Part shown: positions 1 through 14,700 of the stretch, in pieces
Position numbering within the stretch: position 1 is the first letter of the stretch
Layout: the number at the start of each line of letters is the position of its first letter
Source: Glandiceps talaboti
Lineage: Eukaryota > Hemichordata > Enteropneusta > Spengelidae
Assembly (NCBI RefSeq): GCF_964340395.1
Contig: NC_135562.1
Location: 8,133,634 to 8,197,633, forward strand
DNA length: 64,000 nt
Direction: 5' to 3'
The notes under the pieces: generated by a model
Database searches by the model: none
What the model saw: only the letters and a program-made list of their open reading frames with translations
What the model was told of the DNA's origin: nothing
Position numbers and translations under genes: made by a program

Positions 1-1783
1 CTAAGATGTAGGTTGTGAGATGCATGTAACGTTGTATCTCCTGCCACATGGGAAGGGCTTTGAAATCATCATTCAATCCATTTAATAGATCTCCAATCCT
101 ATGAAGGAAAAGTATTTTGCAGTTGTAGACATTAGTATTATTAAAATTATAAGTACAATTGTGTTACCAAAAATAGTTTGCTTGAATAACAAAATTGTTG
201 GCACTAAAAATAAGGAGTAGAAATATTCCACCTAATATATTTGTTTGACAGACTATCCTAAAGAAATTACTGTACAGTGTATTGTTGAATGATTTAATGT
301 ATAAATTAAGTGTCATGAAGTTTGTTATCTTTTCACAAATAAACAATTTGAAACAGCCAATCTGCATAGAATACAGACAATATTCCCAACTTGGTGAAAA
401 AAACTAGTTGAAAAAATAACTCTATACTGGAACCATACATGCTCGCTTAGTTATACTTTGAAACAAACTTACATAAGTGGTATATCATCCTCAGAAGCTG
501 ACATTAGTTCTTCCAACTGACTCCAGAGGGCATCGATATCAATAGCCTCTCTACTACCAGGTTCTATGTTAGGTATGGTAATATTTTGTTCTTTCAAAAT
601 ACCGAATACCATATCAAACATAGACATGAAACTGGAATAAAGAAATAAGATATTCATGAAAGCTCTCAAGTTTGGATTGACATTCACTTGTTTCCATTTC
701 ATAGATGATATGGGTTTTAAACTGAGTATTTATTCAGATTTATAGTAATTCACCATTGTATTATTTTACTGCAGTGTAAACGAATGTCATTATTTTAATT
801 ATCACATTTTGTTGCTATATAAATTGTCTAGAACAATAAAAACAGTTTGCCTTAAATAGGACAACTTTCACTCACCTGTCCACATCAGATATTGTTATAT
901 TCTGCTCAAACATTCTGAGGAGAGAGAACCAAGTTCCTGAAAAGTTTCCTTGTTCCATCAGGAAGTCTTCCCACATTTCGAGGGCGCCCTGTGCCATAGT
1001 CATGGGGTAATTGAATTGTTGCATCAGATTTTCCTGGAATTCCATAATTCTCTGAGCGGCAGCTGTCCAGTCTAGAACTGGAAGGTGGTCGTTGGACATA
1101 ACCTAGTAACGAGAAAAAAGAACAAATATGTGAGAAATAAGAATATATCTAAAGTTATTTTGTGTATGCTTTCTAATTATACTGTAAAAATGGATATTAA
1201 TATTCCTTTCTGCAAGCCACTCTTCAGGTTGCTTGCAAAAATGGAGGAATATGTCGTATGGAGTACAAGACCAAGACAATCAACAAAGAATTTGAGATTC
1301 GAGAATTTGGGAGTAGAAATACTCATTCAACCCCATGCGTAGGTCTAAGACTAGCTGTTTACATACACATTGTATGTGTGTATATTTGACTATACCATGC
1401 AGTGGTTCTATTTCAAAATGAAATATTTTCTACTTCACGAATTTTAGAATACCACTCGCCTGATGAAATTGTCGATTTGAATAATCAAATGGGCCAATAG
1501 CATGAGCATGACTATCTTAATATTTAACAGTATTGCGTAGACAAATCTCCGAAGTTTTACTAAATCAGTGCAGAGAACGTATTTGTTTTCTTACCAACAT
1601 GAGAATTTTGTTCACTCCAGTCTCCTCGCCCAATTGGTAAGCCAGTGCAGTAAAGTTCGCGCCACATAGGTCGTTTACAAGTCCAGTAATATTAACAGAA
1701 GGGTCGAATGTAAAGAATTCTGTCAATATATCTCCGTCACATGCAAGGGATTCCCACTTCTTTGGGTCCATCAGTTCTAAGAA
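1..1783 (-). CDS. ABCA ECD1 module 18, runs off the left edge
   Basis: A18 1595-1783 and B18 876-1102 are standard. A further exon at 473-631 (159 nt, phase 2 to 2) follows. Then a C-type exon starts at 98 and continues beyond position 1 ([18 protein letters not shown] matches the C pattern). The 473-631 exon is extra relative to other modules. Because it is phase-symmetric, it can be included or skipped without a frameshift. It encodes [15 protein letters not shown], then an acidic stretch (SASEDDIPL). Confidence 0.82.
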
Positions 1784-2573
1784 CTGTAAATACAAAACAT
1801 TGAAAATCTCTTATTTCCACAATAAGATATTTCCACAATATTTTCGAAACTGAAAGGGTATTCTTTGGATTTGGTATTGAGAAACAGTTGCATACATTCA
1901 TGTTTGTTTGTTTGTTTGTTTTCTTTTTGCTTGTATGTTTGTTCTTTAAAGACAAATATCAAATTGCCATATTCAAAACGGTCACTGGTGACGTCTTTAC
2001 GCCTTGAACCACGTTATAATCATTATCGATTGCATACATACAACCAACATACCTTCTCTGGGTTTAACGTAGCTGATAGGAGTTCATTGGCTACATCAGG
2101 TGTCACACTAAGTGTCTCTTGTATGAGTTGGAGAAACTTAGTCTGGTTCATTAACAATTTATCGAGTGTCAGGTCACCATCTGAAACAAGTAATAGGATA
2201 TTAATTTCGGATATTCACTTCGTAAATCGAGTGAAGTTGTTAACAAAATAAAATATAGGAGTATCCATAAGCAAAATAACTTAAACAATTGAAAATGCTT
2301 GAAGAATCAAGGTGTTTACGAACTAATTTACTTCAAGCTTAGCATCTATTTTGACACGTACCACTCATAGTCTGTAGACCCTTCTCTGTTATGTCCATAA
2401 CGTTGTTCAACACGTACATGTACCGTTGGACTTCTCTCCATATGGTCACATTTTCAAGCTCTTCATTTAAGGCATTCAATGAATTTGTAATCCTGAAATA
2501 AAAAGGTATATTGACATTACATTAAAAGGGAACCATTGGACACACTGGAATCAGATTTCCTGCACGTAAGTTC

Positions 2574-2604
<31 letters not shown>

Positions 2605-2672
2605 GGCAGGCAGGCATCCAATCGTCCATCATCCATTCATCCATCCTTCCATCCATCCATCCATCCATCCAT

Positions 2673-2711
<39 letters not shown>

Positions 2712-5700
2712 TATATATATATATATATTAAGTAACATCCATTGCATTATTCACTCACATTAATAACTGGTTTTGTTCTTCTCCAATCAGCATGTGTTCC
2801 AAGCTCATGAAGAATGCAGTAATATTCCACGGCTCCATGTCAGACAGCTTTTCATTCCCAAGGGTAACATATTTTACACGCCTGGCAAGGTCATCAATTT
2901 TTTGTTGAAGATTCATTGACTTGGCATAATATGCCATAATCGATTCTCCTACATCAACACCACTGAAGTCCACTAGGTTTTCTGTGTACATGGTAAGCTG
3001 TAGAAAGAAAGATCATCGAAAGCATGAAAAATATTTCTAAATATAAACACAGTCCCTAGAGGAACTTTGCGTTAATACTGTAATGTTTGAGAATATTGGA
3101 TGGGAGGGATATGATTCGGGAAGAATTTGAATATTTAAGTAATGAGCTGGTGCTTAGAAAAAGCATCTTGTTGTTTTGGGGTTTTATTGTTTTTGGGGTT
3201 GTTTTGTTTGTTCTTTTGGGAGTGAGTCAGAGAGACACCTTACCTCTGTGACGAGTTTGGCGATATCCATATCTTTGAAGAGATCCATGAACAGGGCTGT
3301 CTCGTTTATGCATAGAAGGTGCATAATACGAGTATTTTCCTTGATAGATTCAGGCAATATGATATATTTATGCAATTCCTCGGGATCACAAAGTATCCGT
3401 TGCAATTCTTCTGTCGGAAGCATAAATAGTTCTGGGATCTTTTGAAAAAATATGTGAAACAGACATTAATGGAGTGTTATAAATTGTATACATGCCACTT
3501 ACTATACTTGTTACAAAGTGTATAACAAATTTACAGTTGTTGTATGAAGACCTTAATGCTTTTGAAACCTAGCGTAAATTGGAGACGCATTTATCCCATT
3601 TTGAGTATGAATATTTAAATAAACAAATGAAAGGAAAATTCCATTCACGTGAAGAATCTGATTAGTAGTCATAATGCTTATTTTACTTACTTTCTCTGGT
3701 CGTAGTTGGCTACCCAATAAAAGATCAGTCATTGCTTCTCCCAGCGCAGTACTATCTTGTAAGTAACCTTGTATAATAGTAGAGTTTTTGAAAAGATCGG
3801 CCAGATTTATTCCACCGTAGGAATTAACTGAAAGTGAAAGAATGTAATACAGGGATATTGAAAATCAGTCGATGAAGACATGACACTTTTTAATTGGTCC
3901 AACAAAATTGGCAACTTTAGTACAGTACATGATAAAACTTTAAGTTGTGATACACCATCGAAGAATTCGAAAAAAAATATACGGGCTGGTGCGCTCCTCC
4001 AAGAGCCCTGTGGAGAACCCGTCAAGTGCAATAACCGCATGTTACTAATCACAGAAACTTCCAAGTTAGAATCAAAAGCGTACTACCTTTAAAAAAGTCA
4101 ATTTAGATCAATGACATATCGAAATCGGAATTTTATTTGGACTACCGAAAGCAAGGTATTACTGTACAAATACAATTAGCATTTACCTCTCAAATCATCC
4201 ACTTTGTTGGTGACAAACTTCATGACACTGTCAGCAACGTGCAAGTATTGAAGTAAATCCACTGGCGTGGTGTCATTTGAGGCAAAGAACAAGTCGAGAT
4301 AATCAAGCATAGACAAACTGAAAATAAAGAGACAAAATATACATTTTCATGTCTTTCATTTCAAAGTCACTATTGGATATTTAGAGCATCGATTTAAAGT
4401 TACATTAATTCTTATGAAATGAGTGAATAACCCTAAAGCTATCTTATTTACTAAATGCTATAGTGATGGTGGTTGGTACAAAACAAAGACAGCAGCTAGC
4501 ACCAACATCAAATAACTTATATAACCATTCAAAGTGAAACTGTTATTTGTAACTCCGGAAGACTTACTGATGTAACTGATGTTGATTATTTTAAGTATGT
4601 CACCCTAGTAGATATAATTTCGAAAAATAACTAGCTGCCGTTACGGCCTTCAACAATACCAGTCAATCTTGAACAACATAGTTCATGACAAAAAGATTCT
4701 GAAATGTATATACCTTGTTGTCGTGGCATCTTCTACAAATGCTTCTGAATTGAAGGAAGATAGGACAACTTCCAAAAACTGAAAGTTTTCTTGAATCCAT
4801 TGTTCGTTCAAATAGAACTCTGGTTGCTGGGCTACCGTCTTCTCGATGTTCTGTGTCAACGTGATGAGATTCATAAACAGCACAGTCCAGTTGAATGGCA
4901 TCTGTTCACCTGTGTTATCCAGCTATAGAATTAAAACATATAATCATTGTACAAATGTTTCGCGGTTAACGATCACTGGCAATTCTGACAGGTTAAACGT
5001 TGTTCACAAAGAGAGATTTCAGTCTGGCATCGTTCAACTGAACAAACGAATGATGTGTGAACTTCACATGGTGGTTAAGGTAGCCACTGTGAAGTTATAA
5101 TCTTCAAGGTGGTGTAATATTTTATATATGTTTGGCAGCTTTAATTTTGTAATAAAAAGGCCAAAATCTTGTAGTGGTTCTCAGTGTGACTCTTTTCAGA
5201 CATTACACATTAACGACCAGGGTTTCAATACCAGGTTTTCGCATCAGTGTTATTTTATCAATGACGTTATAAGGATTATATGGGACCACAACTATAATTT
5301 ACACCTAATCCTAATATCCGAACTGGGAATGAAAGACATTACATGATCCTAGAGTACTTACAAGTTGCATTAGTTGCTGGACCTGTAGTTCATCGGCAAG
5401 TTCGTTCATCCACGCAGTTTCGTTGATTGAACATACAACATCTTGGACATAAGTCGAATTAACAGTATCGGGGATATCGAACAGGTTGCTAATCACTGTG
5501 TCGTCACTGCAGAGAGTTTGGAGCAAATCTCCAGCCATGTATAACCTGGTAAACTGTACAAGACAAGTAAACGAAGCTTCAATATACAAGTACAAGTAAT
5601 GCATGAGTAGGCACTGTTGACCACACACTGATATGACGCATAATTTGTTATCCATCACTTGATTTTAATATGTCGTATGGTATGCTTCTCAGTGAGTTAT

Positions 5701-8700
5701 GGAAGTATAAAGGGATATTTTGTTTTTATAGGTATATGCTAGTGTTAATACTTATCCAGCACTTTGAGCACATTGTGGGAAGTGTCCTATAAAAAACTAA
5801 CGTTATCATACTATTGATAATTAATCCTCATACCTCTGAAGGATTCACAGACGACTGAAGTATTGCTTCAATCAGATCTGTTGGCACATTCAGACTGTTC
5901 TCTAAATATTCGGCAATACTTTCTGGGAAGATGTCTGCAAATGTTAGAGTAGATCCTGTAAAAGAAAAAAAAAATGGAATTTGGTATTATTGATAATCCC
6001 ATTGATACAAGTGCCCTTATCAGAAGTGGACAAATTTCATCGGAAGTGAACAAATTGACAGGTTTGAATACTTATTCAGGCCACTTTTTCAAACTAATTT
6101 GACATATTTTGGAGGAAGGATAAAGTGTAATGACAATGTTTGTTATATAAAACTGTATTAAGTATGTTACTTACCTGGTGTTTCAGCGAGCTTTTTGTTC
6201 ATATATTCAGCTAACCAGTTGAAGGTTACCAGCATTGGTCTTAAATCTTTCCAAATGTCTGAACTGTTCAGCATTTCTGCATTATCATCTAGAAGTTTAG
6301 CAGCCCTGTGAAGTCGGAACACAATTATTTACACATTTATAAAGCAATATGACCAATAATTAAATATTCTTGGCAAATGCAATATTACTCTAGTAAGCAG
6401 TATGTGACATGACTTGAACGCCACCACGGTCATAGTTTGCCAATGTTGACACAAATGACTTTTTATGGAGAGCAAATAGTATCATCATGTACAAATTAAC
6501 TTACATGTAATAGTTCATTACAGTGTCATTACTCATCAATCTACTGCTGAACTGACTTAATACATTAGTAATCGCCGTCATCGTAGAATCGATCCATGCA
6601 GGGTCTTCAAAAACCACTGGGGGTGACTCAATCAGACCTTCGATGGCATACCCTAAGTTGAGAGTATTGATGTAATACTCTGTCCAGTTAAATGACTCGA
6701 CTGGAGACTGGAAGATCGTCAGTATCTGTGAAGAAATCAAAACAAACATTTCAATCATATATACATTGATTAATGGGTACAAAGCTTCGATAACGACATT
6801 TGCTTATGATGTATATCTCTAAATTCCAAGGTTAAGACATTAGTGTTTCCATTGATGACAAATACCATATAACATGCTACTATCCAATAGCCAAAGCTAA
6901 ACACGCTCCATTAAAACCGTTCCTAAACTTAAAATACAAATAGAATGCTATATTTGTAATGGTTATAGAAATGAAAAATTGTATCTTTATTTTTCAATAA
7001 CTTCAATTTAAGATCTGACAAATCATTAAAATCAACTGCGTCTGCAAGCAATCCTGATTTAACGAAGTGAAAGTTTCTGTGTGTTTCTTTACTACAAAAA
7101 AGTTTGATATGAAACGAATGTATCGTACAGGCACAGCCCCTTCTCATTACAGATGTTGCATACAGTTATTAATCCTATACAGACACCAGGTAAGTTACCT
7201 CATTCATAAGTTTCTCAACCGGGAAAACTTCCCCGAGTTCCATCAGACCAACAGTGTAATTTATGTTGCACATAAACTCTTCTACAGCTGTGATGTTGAG
7301 GTCTGAGTCTTCTGGTACGGTGAAAAACGATTGGAATGTCCCTTGCTTACATATAGTCACGAATGGATCAGGTATAAACAGCAGGCTCACCAGCTGAAAT
7401 TGTATCATGAGCATGTATTGTAAGTCTTTGAGTCTTATCCGAGTATTTTGCTACAATGATAAGTATATGTGATGTGGTGTGTTGTGGTGTGTTGTGGTGT
7501 GGTGTGGTGTGACGTGACGTGACGTGACGTGACGTGACATGACATGACATGACATGACATGACGTGAGTTAAAGTGGCGTGATGTGACATTTGATATACA
7601 TCCCTTCTTTACAAAGAACGAGGAGTTGAAATAAATAAGTCATTCATTTCATGATGTACATACTTACAGGGTGCAACGGCCAACATAGGCTGAGATAAAT
7701 TTAGAGAAAAATCTATCCCAAGAAATCATAAATTAGTATATGTCAGAGACAGAGAGTGCCATGTTTGGCGTATTTCTCAAAAAACCTCTCATACATCCAG
7801 GATTTATTGGGAAACCTTACCTTATCTGGATAGACCAACAGATTGAGGTAAGACTCCATCAGATCAGGAGCAATATCATTAGCTCTAAGGATTTTCATGA
7901 TCTCCTCACTATTGCCAAACAGTTCTGTCATCTTTGGAAAATTGGTTATAACACCTATAATAAAGATATCGAAGTGAAACTTTTATTGTATGAAACAAAT
8001 CACTTTGCAGTATTGATTTGATTTTCTTGAAGTCTACAGAGGCTACGTAACCGTATATGCGTATATGATCAAAGTCATGATACAATTGCATGTGGTGCAG
8101 AATCTAAAACCTCAACGGATATGTGACCTCATATGGGTATAATAATTTGCATATGGTGTTTTTAATTGTTACAAAGGAAGAAACAGTTTATATGGTTATA
8201 ATAGCATATTTACATATGGTATTGGTGATACAACCCCTACATAAAAACATAACAATACAAATGAATATTTCACGAAATACAAATATATGTAAACACATAC
8301 AGGTCACGAAGTAATCCTAGTAGACAAAACCTAAGAGAACAATCTGTATGACTTTTAACAAACAATTGTTGCTAAAATGTCTTAGACTTTAACGATATGC
8401 AAATAAGATAATCAACTTACCAATTCCATTTCCAAGACCACTGTTCAAAACTTTAACAATGTGGTTATTGATTTTCATAATCCTGACCACATCCTGCCAC
8501 CATGTCATATTATTCAGCAACTGTTCCAGCATTAACGTTTGTTGAGGAATACTGGGGGGAAAATCATTTAATGTTATTAATACCAGATATATACTATTAA
8601 ACTTAGTTGAAGAACTGTATTTTTGCAACTTCACTGGTATGCTTTAATTGTATATATTCTAGTCCTTCTCAAATTGTTAGATATAGTATTGCTCGGGCAA

Positions 8701-11700
8701 TGTTCTTTAATCTCATTAGGTATTCACAAGTATTTATTCCTAACAATACCCTGCAATTCCAAGTCATCGACCAAAGGCTATGATACCTTGAGACTGCTTC
8801 GAATCATCCGATGTGATGGGGACAGTTACCCTTTTCAAAAATATTAGGACATCTTGCCGAGACAGTTTTGTGTGGACGAGAGTTGGCATTGAATTGAATA
8901 CTGAAAACACTTAATGGCACTGTGAAACTGGCAAAAGCTTATACCAATTTACTGTAGTATTGCTGAAAATGTAAGCCAGTAGCATATATACCTATCTAAA
9001 TCCGGCAATGTCATCCGCTCGAGGACTGTCTGTAATTTCTGCTGAAACATTGTGCCATCAAAGAAATACTCTGGTAGAGTTGGATAGATTGGACCACTGA
9101 AATCCATCAGGCGTTCAATAAGTCCAATGTATTCTTCGACATTCCTAATATAGTCGCCCCAACTGAAGTCAATTGGTTCAGAATTGTTATCTGGGGGATT
9201 CATGTACTGGAACAGAAAAATAGATACAGTAATGTAATCTCTAATGTTATTATGTTTGCTTCCATAACTTGATCATACTTTGTGAATATATTTTTTACAA
9301 TACCATCAAAATATCTATGAGTCAAACTTTTAGAAGTGGAGAAAATGAACTGCTCGTCTTACCTGTTGTAGGAGGTGTGCCAAACCTCTGTCACGCAGTA
9401 GATCCATGATGAGAGTGTCATCCGTAGCAATACAGAAGACTTCGGACACACCCGTTACGTTGATTGTATCAGGAAAATCAAATGCATTTTGGAATGCTTC
9501 TTTGTCACATAGCTTATTGTTTGCATCCAATGCCCCTGTCAATACCAATTCAACCAACTGAAATAGAAACATAAAAACCTTTATTATGAAGATATCTTGT
9601 ATTTCAATATCTTTAAATTTGATAAGTACAATCAAATATTATATTTCAGTGAGCAATGTATCACCTCTAAAACTGTCATTCCTTGGAGAAATAGGAAGGG
9701 AGAGAAAATGGGAATGAGAAACAACACAAAGCGACTTACTTTCTGTGGATCATTTATCATGAAAAGACTAGCTTCGATGACGTCAGGCAGGAATGTCAAT
9801 GATGACCTGACGTAGTCTTGATACATAGTAGCATTCCTAAATAGCACGTCAAGGGTAAGTCCTTCATCTGTAGCAATACATCAAAGAAATGTTGATTTAT
9901 TATCTGTTGTTTAGTGTTACTTGACCTAAGTATGTATTTGACATTTTATTGGTTCCAAGTGGAGTCGATAACTGTTCAATTGCTAATAGTCACTGTTCGA
10001 GATAAAGTTAAATTCAAAATGGAGAATGCTCTCTGTATCTAGATACATTGAAATTGTAATTCTGATGAAGTTTTGCTAACAGGAATGGCAAAAGTTAGAC
10101 AGAAGTTTTGGAAACCTATTTGAGTGTTGATTTCTTGAAACTGACTAGTTTTCATTTGTGCGTTAGCAATTGTCATTGAAAGGCGTGTTTATCAATATTG
10201 GTATGTAGTATAAATCCTACGAGTACCAATGAAAAATGATAAAGAAAAAGAAATGTGATGATTTACATACCAAGAATCTGCTTCAGTTTAGTGTTTGTAT
10301 ACTCCATCATTGAATTAGAAAGATGGAATTGCCGTAGAAACATATTCCAAAACTCGTTATCACCAAGCATCAAGTTAACCGTGTCTAACATTGATGCTAC
10401 AGTTGAGACGTAGCTGGAAGAAAATTTAAAAAAATGATCAGAACTATATGTGCTCAATATATTGAAAACACCTTCCTATACATGTTGTTAATCTATGAAG
10501 TGGAATGTAAATGGAAAGCCTAGCAGAACAGGTACGATCGTAATTTAACACTACTAAAAGTTAACGTTCCCGAAATAGTTTCTATTATTCTACTTATGAT
10601 TGATGCTCAAATCATTTCATTTTTCATGGCATCTTATTAATTTCTTAAAGATAGTGAACGTGCTAATAAACTTACGTGTTGTCCGGTACTATATTCAATC
10701 GTCCCACGATATCTTCGATCATATTCATCCAAAACGTTTCATCCATCGTGAAGACATCCAATGCTGGCAAGTCAGGCAGTTTAATTGTTACATCTTGCAG
10801 TTGTCCAAGTCGCATTCCATATTCATTCAGTGTTTGGAAAAAGGCCATCCAATCAAGTGTGATGTTATCGGCGTCTCCATTGTAGAGATTTTCAAGCTAG
10901 TAAAAAATATATTAACTGGGTTTAGTATTTGCACTTTGCATAAGTATTATTTTGAACTATACAATTTTCAAAATAATGACTAAATTATTCTTTCAAAACA
11001 GTTGCCAAAACTGTATGACTTTTTGGCAACACTTTTTGTGATCTAGTTGCATCAAAATATAGTGACTTCAAGAGTTCTATAGTCTTACGAATTCCAATAA
11101 TTGTATTTCTATACTCTGTCATTATAGTGAATGGTAACAAAAGTAAATATGTACGCAACGTTCACAGTTCACAGAGTAATCTCTATATGTAAGTGTACAT
11201 GTCAATCTTTTTTTAATGAGGTGTTATCATTTGCAAACCAAACAAAAATCCAAAACTACAAACTGTACTCTCTTTTCAACCTATCATAAACTTATCTTTC
11301 AAGAAGAAAGGTCCTATGTGTGTTGTTTACTACTTGCTTCTAACATTATGTTAACCTACCTGTTGAGCAAGTTCATCAATATCTCTGTTCTGCATTAGAC
11401 CAACCAACAGATCTTCTTGACTTGTCTGACAGAGAATTCTCTGTATGTCTGTGATGTTTACATTGTCTGATAAATCCAGTGTCTCCTTCAGTTTTACCGG
11501 ATCACATAGTGTCTCGTTCCAATTGTCTTGCGATATTAACGCAGTCAACTGTTGAACAACATTTGGAAATTTAAAAACATGTTGTACTGAATGAGGAATG
11601 GTTTGTGTTATAGTATTGATGAAACTGCTAATCCGGATATTGTATGATAGCAACTTCGTATCACAAAGAACTCCATATTCAATACTAAAGAAATATTTAA

Positions 11701-14700
11701 GATCTAGAAAACATTCACCCTCAAGTACATATTAGAATATTGACCTTAGGTCATTGTGATGGCTAGTATAAGCATGAATGGCTGAAGTGAAACTATTCCA
11801 TACCTTTTCTGGCTGTGTTGCGATAACAAGAGAAATCTCCATCAAATCTGGTAACAGGTTGGTAGTTTTGCCAATAAGTTCCATTATTGTTGAATTGTGT
11901 AGCAGTTCATCAAGTGTAAGACCATTTTCTGAAAGCCATAATGATATCATAGAAACATTAGGATTGTAACATCGTATTATCTGGTTTATTTATACAACCA
12001 TAGTCTTTAAGAAATTTAAATATACATTTAACAATGCCAAGGAATTACTAGTAATGGTAAAACAAACTAAATCAAATTACTCCAAGGTTTTCTACGGAAC
12101 ACAAACTACTGATGATATATCATTAGTTGATAGCCAAATGTAATTTAAGTCTCCTATTTAAAATTACTGATACCACTCAAAATGAAAAGGATTGTGTTTC
12201 AGGCTTACCTATTATATCTTCCATTTTGTCATTGGTAAATTCATAAAGATAATACTGGGCCTTCAAATTCATCTTTATTTCATTCCAGGCTGTATTGTTT
12301 GCAAACATGGAATCAAATAGTTCAATGTTCTCAACTACTGGTGTCATCCAACTGTAAACAAACATAATTTGCAATGTAAAATTTATTTTCCATACAGTTC
12401 ATTTTTGAAAGATTATACGATGATCTTCTACAGCTCTGTCGCTGTTACTTTTGAAAGCCCATATATGGTAAAGCAACTACGTCATTTCAAAATCTCACAC
12501 AGAGACATTCATCTGTAAGGATCGTGTGATTAATATAATTGTATGCCACTTGCATCCCAATATTATAAAATTTATTCAAAATTGAAGGTACAATCACAAG
12601 ATACATACCCGCCTTCTGGCAATAAATTCAACCTCTCCATAATGTCTTGGATCTTGTTACTCCAAAACATTTCATCCATTGCAAACAGATCAAGTGATGG
12701 AAAGACTGGGCCGGTAAAGTTCTGAAGTTGTCCAAGTCGCATTCCATAATCATTCATTGTTACAAAAAAGTCCATCCAATCGACCATGACTTCACTTGCA
12801 TCTCCACTTAACAAGTCTTCAAGCTTGATTTTGGAAAACCAAAAATGTAGGTCGGTCATTTATCAAACTTTAAAAATATTCTTCAAAATTGATCGTCTTT
12901 ATTTAGTTTTACTCTTATATTGAACCCCTCCCCACCTCCACCCCCATCGGCTTGACGTTCCTTTCACTTCCTTACAATCCTTGCTAATAATGTAGATATC
13001 AATAAAACCTACCTGTTGAGCAAGTTTAGCAATATCTCTGTTCGTCAGTAAATCAAGCAAAAGATCTTCCTGACTTGACTGGCAGAGAATTCTCTGAATA
13101 TCTGTGATATTCACATTCTCTGACAAATCTAGTGCCTCATTTAGTTTCACCGGATCACATAGCGTCTCATTCCAATTTTCTTGAGACACGAGTGCAATCA
13201 CCTGTGGAAAGAGAAGAGAGAAAAAAACATATTGGAATATAGTAATAATAATCTTAATACTCACTTATATTAACAGGATTAAATTCATTTCACAAATTGT
13301 ACATTTTTTACGAATATGATATTTCTTCCTTACCTTATCAGGCTGTGTTGCAATACTCAATGACATTTCTAGTAAATCTGGTAAACGTTCAGAAGTTTTC
13401 CGAATGAGATCTAAGTATGTAGTTGAATTCTGTAACAGCACATCAAGTGTAAGTCCATTTTCTGTAAAGCAAATAACAAAGGTATATAAAATTAAGTGTT
13501 ACAACGCATGTAGCGGCAACCTAAATTTACACACTGTACTTCCCTCGCTGTGATTGGCAAAGTTGTTTCTGACGTATAATAAAAAGTTAATGATATCCAA
13601 AACACTACAGACCCACATTCCTGTAGATTATAAAATGACACAGAAAATGTGAAAAAAACAAAGGACACCCACCAATTACATCTTCCAATTTATCATTCAT
13701 ATACTTGTAGATATAATATTGGATCTTCAAATTCATCTTTATGTCATTCCAAGCTGTATCATTTCCAAACATGGAGTCAAATAGTTGCATGTTCTGCACT
13801 ACAGGGGTCAACCAACTGTAAAAGAAAAAAACAGTCTTCACATTTGCATAATAGTCCACATGTGGAACATGTTGCTACATAATTGAGCCAATGCTACCAT
13901 TAAATTGCAATGTAAGGTATTAAAAAATAATACAATTTTCTCCAAGTTAACGTACGACATTTAATCACAGTTTCAACTTGTGTGTGATAATCTTATACCA
14001 CGTATGTATGCTTAAGAATATATTCCAACATCAAGAAAATTTTAAGTCAAAACTTGATGTTTACAAAGGAAATGTGAAATCATATAAACATACCTGGTTT
14101 CTGGTGATAAATTCAACCTTCCTATGATTTCTTGGATTTTGTTACCCCAAAACATTTCATCCATTGCAAGCAAATCAAGTGATGGAAAGACTGGGCCGGT
14201 AAAGTTCTGAAGTTGTCCGAGTCGCATTCCATAGTCATTCATTGTAACGAAAAAGTCCATCCAATCAACCATAACTTCACTTACACCTCCGCTCAATAAG
14301 TCTTCAAGCTTGATTTAAAAAAAAAACGAGTCACTAAAAGTCTATCAAAATCTATCAAAACATAATTATAGAAGAAATGGTTTTTTTCAGAATTAAATAT
14401 ACCTGCTCCTGTGGTACTGTCACTTAATGAAAGACCACTTCCTCAATATGTTTAGCTAACTTTTCTCTGATATTGAAAACCCAACCCATAGGCTTGACTT
14501 TCCGTTAACTTCCTGTCGATCGTTCAAAGTCCTATCGACATTAATGGCCTACCTGTTGAGCAAGTTCAGCAATGTCTTTGTTCTTCAGTAAATCAAACAT
14601 GAAATCTTCTTGACTTGACTGACAGAGAATTCTCTGTATGTCTGTTATATTTACACTGTCTGACAAATCCAGTGCCTCTTTTAGTTTTACAGGATCACAT

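Noticed and set aside
10600-10983. 127-codon plus-strand open frame
   Set aside because: It is the antisense of ABCA exon B13 and its introns; the minus-strand exon has splice sites and module homology.
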